Counted from the first letter of the stretch, positions 1-8,160 are shown. The stretch: 15,088 nt of DNA from Akkermansiaceae bacterium UBA2367 (GCA_002344525.1 DDTJ01000037.1:19623-34710); one strand, 5' to 3'. Notes: a model not told the origin generated them from the letters alone. Program-made: numbers and translations.

Positions 1-92
1 CGGGGTTTTTCAACAGTCTCTTAACATGCAAACTCAAAAATAATTCTTGGATCAGATCGCCGTCCACACATCATCAACTGTCTTGCCACACA
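1..92. other. Upstream region of the caspase-family gene
   Basis: This stretch is AT-richer than the rest of the window and ends at the ATG of the caspase-family gene. It may hold that gene's promoter: TTAACA at 21-26 and TAATTC at 41-46 resemble -35 and -10 boxes, but the spacer is only 14 bases, so I do not call a promoter. No clear Shine-Dalgarno sequence precedes the ATG. The 3' end of an earlier gene is not recognisable here. Confidence 0.3.
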
Positions 93-3000
93 ATGAGGAC
101 ACGCTTCCATCTTCTGATTTTGATTATCGCAGTGTCCGCATCGCATGCCCAGGATCTGAAAGTCCTTCCCGCGCCCGTGAGGATGGATTTCCCGGACGGA
201 TACGATGTGGTCGGCCCGAACGGAAATCTCGTCAAAGCGCTCCCTCAAGAACGCGCCGCGAATGTCGAAGGGTATATCGACCACCAAGGGATGCGATACT
301 ACATCTCCGACTGGAGCCTCAAGCGTTTGAGGGAGAACCGGATCGCCCCGAACTTGATCCGGCCCCGGGGCCGGATCGTGAAGGAGGCCCCTGCGGATGG
401 GTATGATCGTCTCCTCTCCGTCTTGGAGCCTGACGCGGCCAAAGCCCTGAAAGCGGCTCACCAGGAGGCGTTCTCAGATCCAAGCAACGTGCAGGAGCAC
501 TCCCGCTTTTCTGAAATCGTCCACGCGGTTTCGGAGGCCGTCCGCAGCGGCGACGAACAGTTGGCGCGGATGGGTTCTCAGGGGGTTCCCCAGTCGCGTC
601 TGGCGGATTTGAGGGCGTATCTCCACTACGGCGCGGTCACGGATGCTGCCCCCGTCGATTGGGATGCCCATCTTCGTTTGTTCAACCAATTGTCCCTCTC
701 CCGTTCGAAGACGACTATTCCGGAATTGTCGAACTCCTTCCCGTCGCCGATGATCGGACGCGATGAAAATTTCCCCGATCTGAGCGTCGACTGGCTGCAT
801 GGATGGCGGAGGCAATCGGACCCCTCCCTCGAAGCCGCCCGAAAATCCCCTCATGCGACGGTGCAGACACGTTTTTCGGACAAAGCGAAGATCGCTTCCG
901 AGGTGGTCGGCAGACGCTTTGTGGCCCGCTCTTTCGCGGGCGATACGTCGGTGTATGTCTTTGATGCGGTTACCGGGGCCGAGCTCGGTCGCGTCAATCC
1001 GGAGGCGCTTGGCTACTCTTTGCGAGACAACGGGCTCACTCCGATCAATCTCAACTTCGACGGTTCCGAGTCCTTCCTTGTCTTCCGCCGGAATACCGAT
1101 GGTTTTGATGGAGGTGTCACCTATCTTCTGAATCTCAACACTTGGGAACTTGGTTCGGCCCCCTTCGCCTACCCGGTTCTATCAAAAAGCGGAGGTCGCC
1201 TTGAACTGTTCAATTCCGAGGACCGGGGGCAACCCGGGTTTCCCAAGACCGTAGCCAACCGTGGTTCTGTCTGCAGTCTTGGTGACGGTTGCGACCCGGG
1301 TTCCCCCTTGAGGCTGGAGGCCGTGAACCGCCTGCTCGCCCGATTCGCGAAAGAGCGGAAACTTTACAGCGAGCCGACGGATCAAGCCGATGCCGAGAGG
1401 GGAGGGATTCCGCCGCACTTCATCGAACCAGCTGGAGACCACCGCTACGATCTGAAGTGGCCTGACGTCTTCGGGGATTCCGTGATGCGTTTGGATCTAA
1501 GGCAGTTTTCCCTCATTGCCTCGGAGACGCCGGTCAGTCCATCGACCGCTCTTTTGGGGGCGGCGAAAGTCCCGGCGGCGGCGAGCCGTGCGCCATGTTT
1601 CCTCGGCCACCTCTTTTCCCGGCAGCACGTCTGCGCCGACGCCAAGTGCCGAAAGGAAATCGAAGTCAACCAGGCATACCGATCCCGCGACGGCCGCTGG
1701 ATACTGCCCGTTTTTGAGTATGATCGAGGCTTGATGCCAAGCGGATGGGAACTCATCTCGACCATCGGGGCTTGGGATTCGGAGAACAACCTCTGGTCGG
1801 CGCTCCCCGCGTTCCCCCGCTCGAGTCCTCCCGCGCCGTTCGCGACCTCCTCCCCTCGGCGTATCCCTGTGGCGCTCCCCGGTCGGATCGACAAAACCAA
1901 CGCCCCCTACCGCCACCACTATTTCGAAGCCGGGCAAGCGAGGCTCTGGGTTTCCTCCTACGACAACGTCCTCCACTGCGTGGACCTGGATCGATCCGAA
2001 GTGCTGCGGTGCATCGAGGGAATACCCGCTTTCCAATTCTTCGCGGTTTCGGGCGAGTGGCTTCTCGGGGTGCCGGACGCGCGGGTGCCCTTGATGGAAC
2101 TGTGGTCGCACGAATCGGCGAAGAAGATTCTGACGATCTTTCCCGACCGGCAGGGCAGCTTTATCGCCGTCTCGCCCGAAGGCTATTTCGCCACTCGCGG
2201 CGCTTCGCGGGGCCAAGTGGTCTTCCGCCTCGGCGACCGGGGCTTCCCGCTCGACCAGTTCGACGCCAAGCTCAATCGACCGGACTTGATCCTCGCCGAG
2301 ATGGGCGCCGGCAATGAGGAACGCACCCGATTCCTCAGCGTTCTTGCCAAGCGCAGATTGGAACGGATCGCCGAAGCGGATTCGGTCGAGGTCCCGGTAG
2401 TCGAATTCGAGTCCGCGCCGAAGGCCGACGAAGGGAATCTCGAATGCGCGATTCGTGCTGGAAGCGGGGGCGTCGCCCCGGAGTTCATTCGTGCCGAGAT
2501 CAACGGAGTCCCGGTTTGGAGCGGGCGCATGGAAGCCCCGGTGACGCGGTTTTCAGTGCCGCTCTCGGAAGGTGAGAACCGGCTGAGGGTTTTTGGGGAA
2601 ACGGGCAACGGGATTTCGTCGATCCCGCTGGAAGGTCGATTTTCCCAAGCACGGTCGGCGACTGCGAAGCGTTTCATCGTCTCCATCGGAGTTTCCCGTT
2701 ATCAGGGGCCGGACATGAATCTGGATTTCGCCCGCAAGGACGCAGGTGATATCGCCGCGGCCTTTTCCGATCCGTCTCGCGAAACGGAGGTGCTGCTGCT
2801 GGAGGATGAGCGCTTTTCCGTCGATTCGCTCGACGAGATCGCGGCATTTCTCTCGAAGGCGGCCATCCACGACGAGGTGATCCTGTTTCTGGCGGGCCAT
2901 GGCATGTTGAATGAGAACTACGAGTATTTCTATGCGCCTTCCGACATGGATTTCGATTCCCCCGAAAGCCGGGGCGTTCCCTTTGCGCGGCTCGAACAAA

Positions 3001-3530
3001 TCCTCTCGGAGGTCCATGCGAGGAAACGGCTGATGCTGATCGACACCTGCCATGCGGGATATATCGATCCCGAGGAGAACGAACGTCTTCTCGCTTTGGC
3101 GTCGAAGGGCGGTACGGACGGCGGGCATCGTTCCGCGATGAAGTTTCGATCGTTCCAGCCCGCCGCCGACGGGCCGGGAACGAGGGGAGGGGAGAAAGGC
3201 GGGGGACTGTCCGGCGGTGAACTCGCCAAACTTCGCGAGTTTTTTCCCGACTTTTCACACCGGGACGGGATCACCGTATTCGCCGCCTCGGGCGGAGCGG
3301 AGTTCGCCTGGGAGAAGGGCGAGACGAGGAACGGCTTGTTCACGTACGCGATTCTCACCTCGCTATCCGACCGGAAAGCGGACCGGGACGGGGATGGGAT
3401 GATTTCCGTTCCGGAGCTTCTCGAAGCAGCGGCTCCGAAAGTGACGGAACTGAGCGAAGGCCTCCAACACCCCTCCTCCCGAGGGGTCAATTTGCTTGGG
3501 GGCTTTGTATTGGGCAAGGTTCGCGATTGA
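93..3530 (+). CDS. Exported caspase-family (C14) protein with EF-hand loop
   Basis: This is a 1145-aa protein with an N-terminal signal peptide (hydrophobic LLILIIAV, likely cleavage after SHA, about residue 19), so it should act outside the cytoplasm. The C-terminal third, from about residue 857, is a caspase/metacaspase-type cysteine peptidase domain. It starts with the strand RFIVSIGVSRY, has catalytic His936 in LAGHGM and catalytic Cys986 in IDTCHAGY, and a p10-like segment containing TVFAASGGAEFAWE. A Gly-rich linker (about 1023-1043) lies between the p20-like and p10-like parts and could be a processing loop. Residues 1097-1108 (DRDGDGMISVPE) form a textbook EF-hand loop, so calcium control is plausible. 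In front of the peptidase, residues about 770-850 look like an Ig-like beta-sandwich. The segment with VSPEGYFATRG and LDQFDAKLNRPD is typical of bacterial caspases that carry beta-propeller-like N-terminal regions. The N-terminal 700 residues match nothing I can name; a degenerate beta-propeller is my guess. The substrate is unknown. C14 enzymes cleave after Arg/Lys (metacaspase type) or Asp; which applies here cannot be read from the sequence. Confidence 0.88.
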   Translation: MRTRFHLLILIIAVSASHAQDLKVLPAPVRMDFPDGYDVVGPNGNLVKALPQERAANVEGYIDHQGMRYYISDWSLKRLRENRIAPNLIRPRGRIVKEAPADGYDRLLSVLEPDAAKALKAAHQEAFSDPSNVQEHSRFSEIVHAVSEAVRSGDEQLARMGSQGVPQSRLADLRAYLHYGAVTDAAPVDWDAHLRLFNQLSLSRSKTTIPELSNSFPSPMIGRDENFPDLSVDWLHGWRRQSDPSLEAARKSPHATVQTRFSDKAKIASEVVGRRFVARSFAGDTSVYVFDAVTGAELGRVNPEALGYSLRDNGLTPINLNFDGSESFLVFRRNTDGFDGGVTYLLNLNTWELGSAPFAYPVLSKSGGRLELFNSEDRGQPGFPKTVANRGSVCSLGDGCDPGSPLRLEAVNRLLARFAKERKLYSEPTDQADAERGGIPPHFIEPAGDHRYDLKWPDVFGDSVMRLDLRQFSLIASETPVSPSTALLGAAKVPAAASRAPCFLGHLFSRQHVCADAKCRKEIEVNQAYRSRDGRWILPVFEYDRGLMPSGWELISTIGAWDSENNLWSALPAFPRSSPPAPFATSSPRRIPVALPGRIDKTNAPYRHHYFEAGQARLWVSSYDNVLHCVDLDRSEVLRCIEGIPAFQFFAVSGEWLLGVPDARVPLMELWSHESAKKILTIFPDRQGSFIAVSPEGYFATRGASRGQVVFRLGDRGFPLDQFDAKLNRPDLILAEMGAGNEERTRFLSVLAKRRLERIAEADSVEVPVVEFESAPKADEGNLECAIRAGSGGVAPEFIRAEINGVPVWSGRMEAPVTRFSVPLSEGENRLRVFGETGNGISSIPLEGRFSQARSATAKRFIVSIGVSRYQGPDMNLDFARKDAGDIAAAFSDPSRETEVLLLEDERFSVDSLDEIAAFLSKAAIHDEVILFLAGHGMLNENYEYFYAPSDMDFDSPESRGVPFARLEQILSEVHARKRLMLIDTCHAGYIDPEENERLLALASKGGTDGGHRSAMKFRSFQPAADGPGTRGGEKGGGLSGGELAKLREFFPDFSHRDGITVFAASGGAEFAWEKGETRNGLFTYAILTSLSDRKADRDGDGMISVPELLEAAAPKVTELSEGLQHPSSRGVNLLGGFVLGKVRD

Positions 3531-3542
3531 ATGGCAGCGTCT

Positions 3543-3560
3543 GCGGGATTGCAATCCTGC
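3543..3560 (+). terminator. Hairpin just after the caspase-family gene
   Basis: GCGGGATTGCAATCCTGC can fold into a stem with one G-U pair and a tight loop, starting 12 bases after the stop codon. No T-run follows, so it is a weak candidate for a terminator or 3'-end stabiliser. The remaining bases to 3662 hold nothing I recognise. Confidence 0.2.
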
Positions 3561-3662
3561 CCGCGCTTGTTGGCACCAAAGAGGATCGGTCGGAGCGGGT
3601 CCGATTCACGGATTCCCCCATCCTGTGAAGGTGGCGGTGGGGGAGGGGAAGTAGGGCCTCTT

Positions 3663-4319
3663 TCAAGCATCCCCGCCGACCGCGATCTTCGGGCCGAGGT
3701 ATTTCGGCCCGCTGTGGAGGAGGTGGAGGTCGAGCATCGTCTTGACCCGCGCGAGGCTTTCCCGGATGCGCGTCTTCAATCCGTAGCGTCTGGAGACATC
3801 GGCGGCGTTCCATCCGAGCGCGTCGATGCCGTGGTGCCGGGCGATGTAGAGGGCGCGCTCGTTGTGGAAGCGTTGCGAGACGACGACGAAAGAGCCGAGC
3901 CCGAACACTTCGCGCGCCCGCACCACCGAGTCGAGCGTGGCGAAGCCGGCGTGGTCGCGCACGATCCTCGCCTCCGGCACGCCGCGGGCGACGAGGGCGG
4001 CGGCCATCGCGGCGGTTTCGTCGTAGTCCTCCCGCCCGTTGTCCCCGCTCACGAGGAGATGGCGGCATTTCCCGGCGTGGTAGAGGCGGGCGGCGGCGTC
4101 CATCCGGGCGGTGAAATAGCGGTTCGTTCGACCGTTCGCCAGCGTCTCGGCACAGCCGAGGACCAAGGCCGCGTGGGTCGCGGGGACTTCGTCGATCCGG
4201 TCGGTGTGGTGTCCGGCGGCGGTGCGTCCGATGTGCCGGTCGCAGAGGAGGACGATGGCGGGCAAAGCCGGGAAGAGCAGGATCGCGAAAAGAAGGCGGC
4301 GGAAGCGTCGGAGAGTCAT
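3663..4319 (-). CDS. sanA: SanA/ElyC-type (DUF218) membrane protein
   Basis: This is a 218-aa protein of the SanA/YdcF (DUF218) family, close to the usual SanA length of about 240. An N-terminal hydrophobic helix (about residues 8-26, after a Lys/Arg-rich start) anchors it in the inner membrane with the domain outside. Family landmarks are ALVLGC (51-56), LLVSGDN (88-94), DYDE (98-101), HAGFATLDSVVRA (123-135) and SQRFHNERAL (148-157), all typical of SanA. In E. coli, SanA contributes to the envelope permeability barrier to vancomycin at high temperature; the biochemical reaction is not settled. The gene is divergent from the YkuD gene, with 127 bases between the two starts, so a shared control region is possible. 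That gap contains a hairpin (ACGGCGGG/CCCGCCGT). No Shine-Dalgarno sequence is evident. The family call is firm; the gene symbol rests on motif similarity alone. Confidence 0.88.
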   Translation of the reverse strand: MTLRRFRRLLFAILLFPALPAIVLLCDRHIGRTAAGHHTDRIDEVPATHAALVLGCAETLANGRTNRYFTARMDAAARLYHAGKCRHLLVSGDNGREDYDETAAMAAALVARGVPEARIVRDHAGFATLDSVVRAREVFGLGSFVVVSQRFHNERALYIARHHGIDALGWNAADVSRRYGLKTRIRESLARVKTMLDLHLLHSGPKYLGPKIAVGGDA

Positions 4320-4446
4320 AGGAACGGATTACGGCGGGCGGACCCCGCCGTCTTTCATCCTTTCATGGGGAGGGGCGGCATCTTTGTCGGCTGGCTTGCG
4401 GAAAGAAAAGCTTGCCTTGGCGGGCGGTTTTTCGCATAACCATCCC

Positions 4447-4986
4447 ATGGTGCGGTGCGGTAGATTCCTTCTGGTTCTTTTTTCGGTGGTCATCCTTCCC
4501 GGTGCGCCTCCTGCCGAGGGACAGGATCGTCCTTTGAACCGCTGGTTCTCTGGGGAGAAGGCGGGCCAGCCGGAGAAAGCCGCGAAGCGCGGTCCCTTCG
4601 GCCAAGCTTGGGGGGAGAGGCGCTGGGGCTTCGGCGGGCCGAAGCGCGTCGAGATCGACTTGACCACCCAGAGGCTGCGCGCCTATGAGGGCGACCGGCT
4701 CGTGATGCAGAGCCGCATCAGTTCCGGGCGGAACCGGGCCACGCCGACGGGCCGCTTCACCGCCGGTCCCTACAAGGCCGAGAACCACTATTCCAGCCTC
4801 TTCCAAAACGCCCACATGCCGTGGAGCGTCCAAGTCCACGGCCACATTTTCATCCACGGGTTCAGTTCGATCCCCGACTATCCTGCTTCCCACGGCTGCA
4901 TCCGCCTCCCTCTGACCGGGAACAATCCCGCCAAGCGCTTCTACCATTGGGTCGAGGTGGGAACGCCCATTCGGATCTCGTATTGA
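4447..4986 (+). CDS. Exported L,D-transpeptidase (YkuD domain)
   Basis: This is a 179-aa protein with a signal peptide (hydrophobic residues about 7-19, then a Pro/Ala-rich cleavage region near 24). The YkuD catalytic domain covers about residues 66-178. It shows His137 in FIHGFS and the signature SHGCIR (148-153) with nucleophile Cys151 and Arg153. Such enzymes form 3-3 cross-links in peptidoglycan or attach proteins to it, in the periplasm. It is a short version without LysM or other wall-binding domains, so it resembles the ErfK-like small proteins of many Gram-negatives. I chose the ATG at 4447 over the upstream in-frame extension because the signal peptide starts there and the upstream residues are Arg-rich non-coding translation. 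It is divergent from the sanA-like gene, and both act at the cell envelope. The gene ends 7 bases before a long inverted repeat that may act as a terminator. Confidence 0.9.
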   Translation: MVRCGRFLLVLFSVVILPGAPPAEGQDRPLNRWFSGEKAGQPEKAAKRGPFGQAWGERRWGFGGPKRVEIDLTTQRLRAYEGDRLVMQSRISSGRNRATPTGRFTAGPYKAENHYSSLFQNAHMPWSVQVHGHIFIHGFSSIPDYPASHGCIRLPLTGNNPAKRFYHWVEVGTPIRISY

Positions 4987-4993
4987 TCGGGAG

Positions 4994-5078
4994 CCAAGGA
5001 GGGCCGACATTCCTGTCGGCCAACGGGTCCTGCCGCAAGCCGGGCTTGATGGCCGACAGGAATGTCGGCCCTCCTTGG
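4994..5078. repeat. 29-bp perfect inverted repeat, paired GGAG-headed hairpins
   Basis: Arms 4994-5022 and 5050-5078 are exact reverse complements, separated by a 27-base spacer. Each arm is itself a hairpin: head GGAG (4998-5001), stem GGCCGACA, loop TTCC, stem TGTCGGCC. This is the layout of a REP doublet (BIME): tetranucleotide head plus palindrome, repeated in opposite orientation. It lies between the convergent YkuD and queE genes, so it could also work as a two-way terminator or mRNA stabiliser. The spacing to 5159 holds nothing else I recognise. Confidence 0.85.
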
Positions 5079-5159
5079 ATTCCATTCCGCGTTTTCCGCG
5101 ACTTCTGTAGGCCCTCCTTTTCCCTTCCAAGATCAACGACGCGAAGGACGCCGCCACTC

Positions 5160-5918
5160 TCAAACCCCGCGTTTCGCGCCGTAGAGGCGGAGGTGGAGCC
5201 GGTCGGAGTAATGGAAGCCGTGGGCGAGGGCGAGGGCGGAGACGGCACCTTGGGCGGCCTCCAGTTCCGCGACGTCGAGGGCCTTGGGCATCAGGAAGAC
5301 ATGGCTGGGGGCGATCCCGGCTTCGGCGACGAGGCGGAGGACTTCGTCGAGATCCTCGCGCGAGCCGATCACGAACTTGAAGTCCGCCTTCCCCGTCGCC
5401 GCGAGGTCGCGGAGGACGTCGGGCTTGCGTCGCGCCTCCTCGGGCACGCCGGAGTTCGCCAGCTTCGGCGACACGTTGAGCCGGTCGATGCGGGCGAGGA
5501 ACTCCGATCCGGGCAGGAGGGTGCCGTTCGTCTCCACCTCGTAGTGCGCCCTCTCCGGCGAGGCGGCGTCGAGGGCGGCCATCAGGGCGGCCCAGGCTCT
5601 CTCCTGCACGAGCGGCTCCCCGCCGGTGAAGACGTAGTGGCGGCAGGGGAAGGCGGAGACGGCGGCGAGGATCGCGTCGAGGTCGAGGTCGAGGATCTGC
5701 TCCTCACGCCGGTGCTTCCGGTAGGAGGGGTCGGCGTCGCGGACATGGGCGTAGGGGGTGCCCTCCCAGTTCCAGGTGTAGTCGGTGTCGCACCAGTGGC
5801 AGTGGAGGTTGCAGAGCGAGGCGCGGATGAAGACGGAGGGGCGGCCGATGCCGCGCCCTTCGCCTTGCAGGGTGAAGAAGATCTCAGGACTCCCGTCCGG
5901 CATTCTCGCCAGTTTCAT
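5160..5918 (-). CDS. queE: 7-carboxy-7-deazaguanine synthase (radical SAM)
   Basis: This is a 252-aa radical SAM enzyme that turns 6-carboxy-5,6,7,8-tetrahydropterin into 7-carboxy-7-deazaguanine, a step toward preQ0 and queuosine in tRNA (and toward deazaguanine DNA modification where that exists). The N-terminus EIFFTLQGEGRGIGRPSVF is diagnostic of QueE. The iron-sulfur cluster cysteines are Cys36, Cys40 and Cys43 in CNLHCHWCDTDY, and the SAM-binding TGGEP is at 98-102. Length fits the family. A GGGG run directly before the ATG is the nearest thing to a ribosome binding site. No queC, queD or queF lies within the window, so the gene stands apart from its pathway here. The 3' third is unusually rich in GAGG/GGCG repeats, which reflects high-GC codon use. 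Confidence 0.95.
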   Translation of the reverse strand: MKLARMPDGSPEIFFTLQGEGRGIGRPSVFIRASLCNLHCHWCDTDYTWNWEGTPYAHVRDADPSYRKHRREEQILDLDLDAILAAVSAFPCRHYVFTGGEPLVQERAWAALMAALDAASPERAHYEVETNGTLLPGSEFLARIDRLNVSPKLANSGVPEEARRKPDVLRDLAATGKADFKFVIGSREDLDEVLRLVAEAGIAPSHVFLMPKALDVAELEAAQGAVSALALAHGFHYSDRLHLRLYGAKRGV

Positions 5919-6456
5919 CCCCGCACGATAGCCGGGGCGGGCGCGTCCGACAATCGCGGAGGTGCTTTCTGGGATCGGGGTGGCGGCCGAAGCTCATGGG
6001 CTTCACTGGATGCGCGCCGTTCGCGTAGGCGGCGGCGAGATCGGGCTGGGCCTACCGATGAACCAATGACGAAAGGGCGGATATATCTCTCTGCGCCATG
6101 TTTTCGGATTCTGGATTTGCTCCGGGGAAGCGGATAGCGGGGAGGTATCTGTGGAGACAAGTCGCAGCCGTCGACTGCGGTCGGGCGTCGTGCGGACTTC
6201 CGATCCTTACTCAACGCATTTCCGCAGTTCTCGCGTCCGGGCAATTTCGAAAACCTGATGAGCAGAAGTAAATTTGGAATTTTTCGACCAATTCAAGAGC
6301 GAAGGCCCATTTTTCGGAGAAAATCCTTGACCCGACGCCAAAAATCGGGCAATCCTTGCCCGAGTCCCTGCCTCCCCCCGCACCGCTACCGACCCCGGTC
6401 CGATGAGGCGAGCGGGGAAGCAGGGCCGGAAAGGGAATTCCTAGCAAATCATTCGC
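5919..6456. other. Gene-free region upstream of queE
   Basis: This stretch of about 540 bases carries no convincing gene: open frames here are Arg/Pro/Ser-rich without family motifs and overlap each other. It becomes AT-richer around 6240-6350. One neat hairpin is visible at 6345-6363 (TCGGGCAA, loop TCC, TTGCCCGA). It must hold the promoter of queE (reading left) and probably that of the exported protein at 6457 (reading right), but I could not assign boxes with confidence. Confidence 0.5.
6345..6363. repeat. Hairpin with TCC loop
   Basis: The sequence TCGGGCAA-TCC-TTGCCCGA is a perfect 8-bp stem with a 3-base loop. It shares the TCC apex with the GGAG-headed hairpins elsewhere in the window but lacks the GGAG head, so membership of that family is doubtful. 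No T-run follows in either direction. Confidence 0.45.
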
Positions 6457-7095
6457 ATGAACCCGATTCGTCTTCGCTTTGCGCTTTGCTTGGTCTTTGC
6501 ATCGTGCTCATTTCTTGCCTTCGCAAGTGACGAAGGCGTTGCCGCAATTGAGCGGTTCGCCGAGCAGATCAATGCCGCAGACCTTTCGGAACAAGAATTC
6601 ATCCCTCCGTTCGATGGCAACGGGAAGGGCCGTCTGGTGCGCGGTAGCTTGGAAGGGCAGGTTCGAAAGGTCTTCCTCTACCGTCAAATGGATGGGCGCC
6701 GGGGATCGATGGTCGAAGCGTTTTTCGTAGGCGACGGCACGCTGGTGCTTGCAGCCGCCTACGACATCAGGCGATCCGATCCTGTGGATGGCGATGCTGC
6801 TGCCTGGGTGGTGTCCGAACACCGCTTCTACGTCGAAGGCGGGAAATTGCTCCGTGCGATCATTCACTATTATCAGACACCGGAAGATCCGCTCGATGCA
6901 GGCGCGGGTGCATTGGCTGCTGCGAGAAACAGCGCCGAGAGCGAGATCATCGAACTAAGCCGCAAGGTCGAGTCCGACCTGCTTCGCAACATCTCCATCC
7001 TCAGAACGGCGGCGATCGATTTTGTTCCCACAGTGAGCGACCGTATCGGCCTCCAGTTGTCTCTCGCCGCGCTTGAGCAGGAAGACGAGCTTTGA
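6457..7095 (+). CDS. Exported protein of unknown function
   Basis: This is a 212-aa protein with a signal peptide (LRFALCLVFASCSFLAFA; cleavage probably after AFA near residue 23). I do not recognise the mature part. It looks like a small alpha/beta domain: residues 57-150 alternate short beta segments (RKVFLYRQ, SMVEAFFVG, GTLVLAAAYDI, HRFYVEGGKLLRAIIHYY), consistent with a sheet that may bind a partner or ligand. This is followed by a helical C-terminal tail (about 150-212) rich in Ala, Glu and Leu. The Cys at residue 17 sits in FASC, which misses the Leu/Val at -3 expected of a lipobox, so a lipoprotein is unlikely. The ATG at 6457 is chosen because the signal peptide begins there. The gene is monocistronic, and the IS630 remnant starts 90 bases after its stop. 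Confidence 0.75.
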   Translation: MNPIRLRFALCLVFASCSFLAFASDEGVAAIERFAEQINAADLSEQEFIPPFDGNGKGRLVRGSLEGQVRKVFLYRQMDGRRGSMVEAFFVGDGTLVLAAAYDIRRSDPVDGDAAAWVVSEHRFYVEGGKLLRAIIHYYQTPEDPLDAGAGALAAARNSAESEIIELSRKVESDLLRNISILRTAAIDFVPTVSDRIGLQLSLAALEQEDEL

Positions 7096-7240
7096 AGGAA
7101 CTCTGGGCAGCGCCATTCGATTGGTGAGATTTGTCGAACCAAGGCAGATCAATTTTCGAAGCGGGGGTGTAAATCTTGTTTTGTAATACCATCGGTCAAA
7201 TTTAAATTCACAATCAGCCATGTCCGTGCGATGATGAGAC

Positions 7241-8160
7241 ATGGCAAGACCAAGAGCAAAACTGGATGTGAGCGGGCAGGCCGCCCTGGTGGCGGAGCGC
7301 CTCGCGACCGAGCCCGCCGGCCCCTTGCGCGAACGGCTCCTCGCCGTCAAGGCGGGATTGGAGGGGGAGATGACCCACGGGGAGATCGCCGCCAGCCTCG
7401 GCCGCAGCCGCAGGACGGTGGAGACCTGGCTGGGCCTCTACCGCGGGGGCGGACTGGAGGCGCTCGTCCCCAAGACCGGGAAGAAGCGGGGGCCGAAGCA
7501 CGGACTGGACGCCCGTGCGGACAAGGAGCTTCGCAGGAAGCTGGCGCGGGGCAGCTTCCGCACCGGTGGCCAGGCCAGGGAGTGGCTGGAGTCGCGCTTC
7601 GGCATCCGGCGCAGCGAGAGGACCGTAAGGCGCTGGATGGAAAAGTCGGGGGGGCGGAGCCGGAGGTGGTTCGGCCCCGCCATTTGGGGAGCAGTGAACG
7701 AGAGCGGGACCGGTTCAAGGGCAGCCTAGCGAGGATCATGCTGCGGGCGCTGCGGCGGAAGCTCCCTCGGAAGGGGCCGCGCCGCCCCGTGCCGGTGTGG
7801 ACGACCGACGAGGGCCGCTTCGGCCTCCATCCCTGCCACCGCTGCGCTGGTGCCGGAGAACGTGGTGCTGGTGCTCCTGCCGCCCTGCAGCCCCGACCCC
7901 GTGGAATCGGAGCGCAGCGGAGACTGACTGCCGGAAGGCAGCCCGAAGGGCGAAGGCGCAGCCTGAGTCAAAGGCTCTGGGACATGCTCCGCGACGAGCT
8001 GTGCAACCGCACCTGGAAGGGGCTGGACGGGCTGATGGCTGCGGCGACGCGGTGGCTGGAGCGGTTCTGGAGCGACGGCAGGCGGGTCCTGTTGCTGGTG
8101 GGCGACGAATGGCTGCTGGTTCAAGCAAACGCCTGCTCCGGGTCTTGTTTGGGAAGTTGA
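7241..8160 (+). pseudogene. IS630-family transposase, broken
   Basis: The parts of an IS630 transposase are present in order but in different frames. First, 7241-7729 encodes the N-terminal helix-turn-helix region (IAASLGRSRRTVETWLGLY) and a second HTH-like part. The reading then continues in another frame from about 7690 with FKGSLARIMLRALRR and VWTTDEGRFGLHP, which carries the first catalytic Asp. From 7847 it returns to the first frame with VPENVVLVLLPPCSPD. After a foreign-looking 66-bp insert it resumes in the second frame with RLWDMLRDELCN to the stop at 8160. Roughly 100 residues that should include the second Asp (the DNA-x-x-H region) are missing, and the SPDLNPVE motif has lost its LN. 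At least one frameshift, one deletion and one insertion make it inactive. The calls follow from known IS630 motif order. Confidence 0.82.
7907..7972 (+). other. Structured insert in the IS630 pseudogene
   Basis: These 66 bases interrupt the transposase between the codons for PVE and RLWD. Read as RNA, they fold into a compact junction: TGAC (7925-7928) pairs with GTCA (7967-7970). This encloses three hairpins: TGCC-GGAA-GGCA (7929-7940), GCCC-GAA-GGGC (7941-7951) and GGC-GCA-GCC (7955-7963). The helices are short but almost every base in the core is accounted for. It could be a piece of a mobile structured RNA; HEARO/omega-RNA-like is a guess from memory of such sequences, not a match I can demonstrate. 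Confidence 0.45.

Noticed and set aside
4821..6137. 438-aa plus-strand open frame crossing the inverted repeat and opposite queE
   Set aside because: It runs through the 29-bp inverted repeat and the antisense of QueE, and reads as Gly/Val/Glu-rich sequence without motifs.
6327..6355. Promoter with TTGACC as -35 box
   Set aside because: No acceptable -10 box follows at 16-18 bases; the position holds CAATCC within a hairpin.
6457..6531. Lipoprotein signal in the exported protein
   Set aside because: The Cys is preceded by FAS, without the Leu or Val at -3 expected of a lipobox; an ordinary signal peptide fits better.
7241..7729. A separate 162-aa DNA-binding regulator
   Set aside because: The helix-turn-helix is the N-terminal part of the IS630 transposase, and the rest of that transposase follows directly in other frames.
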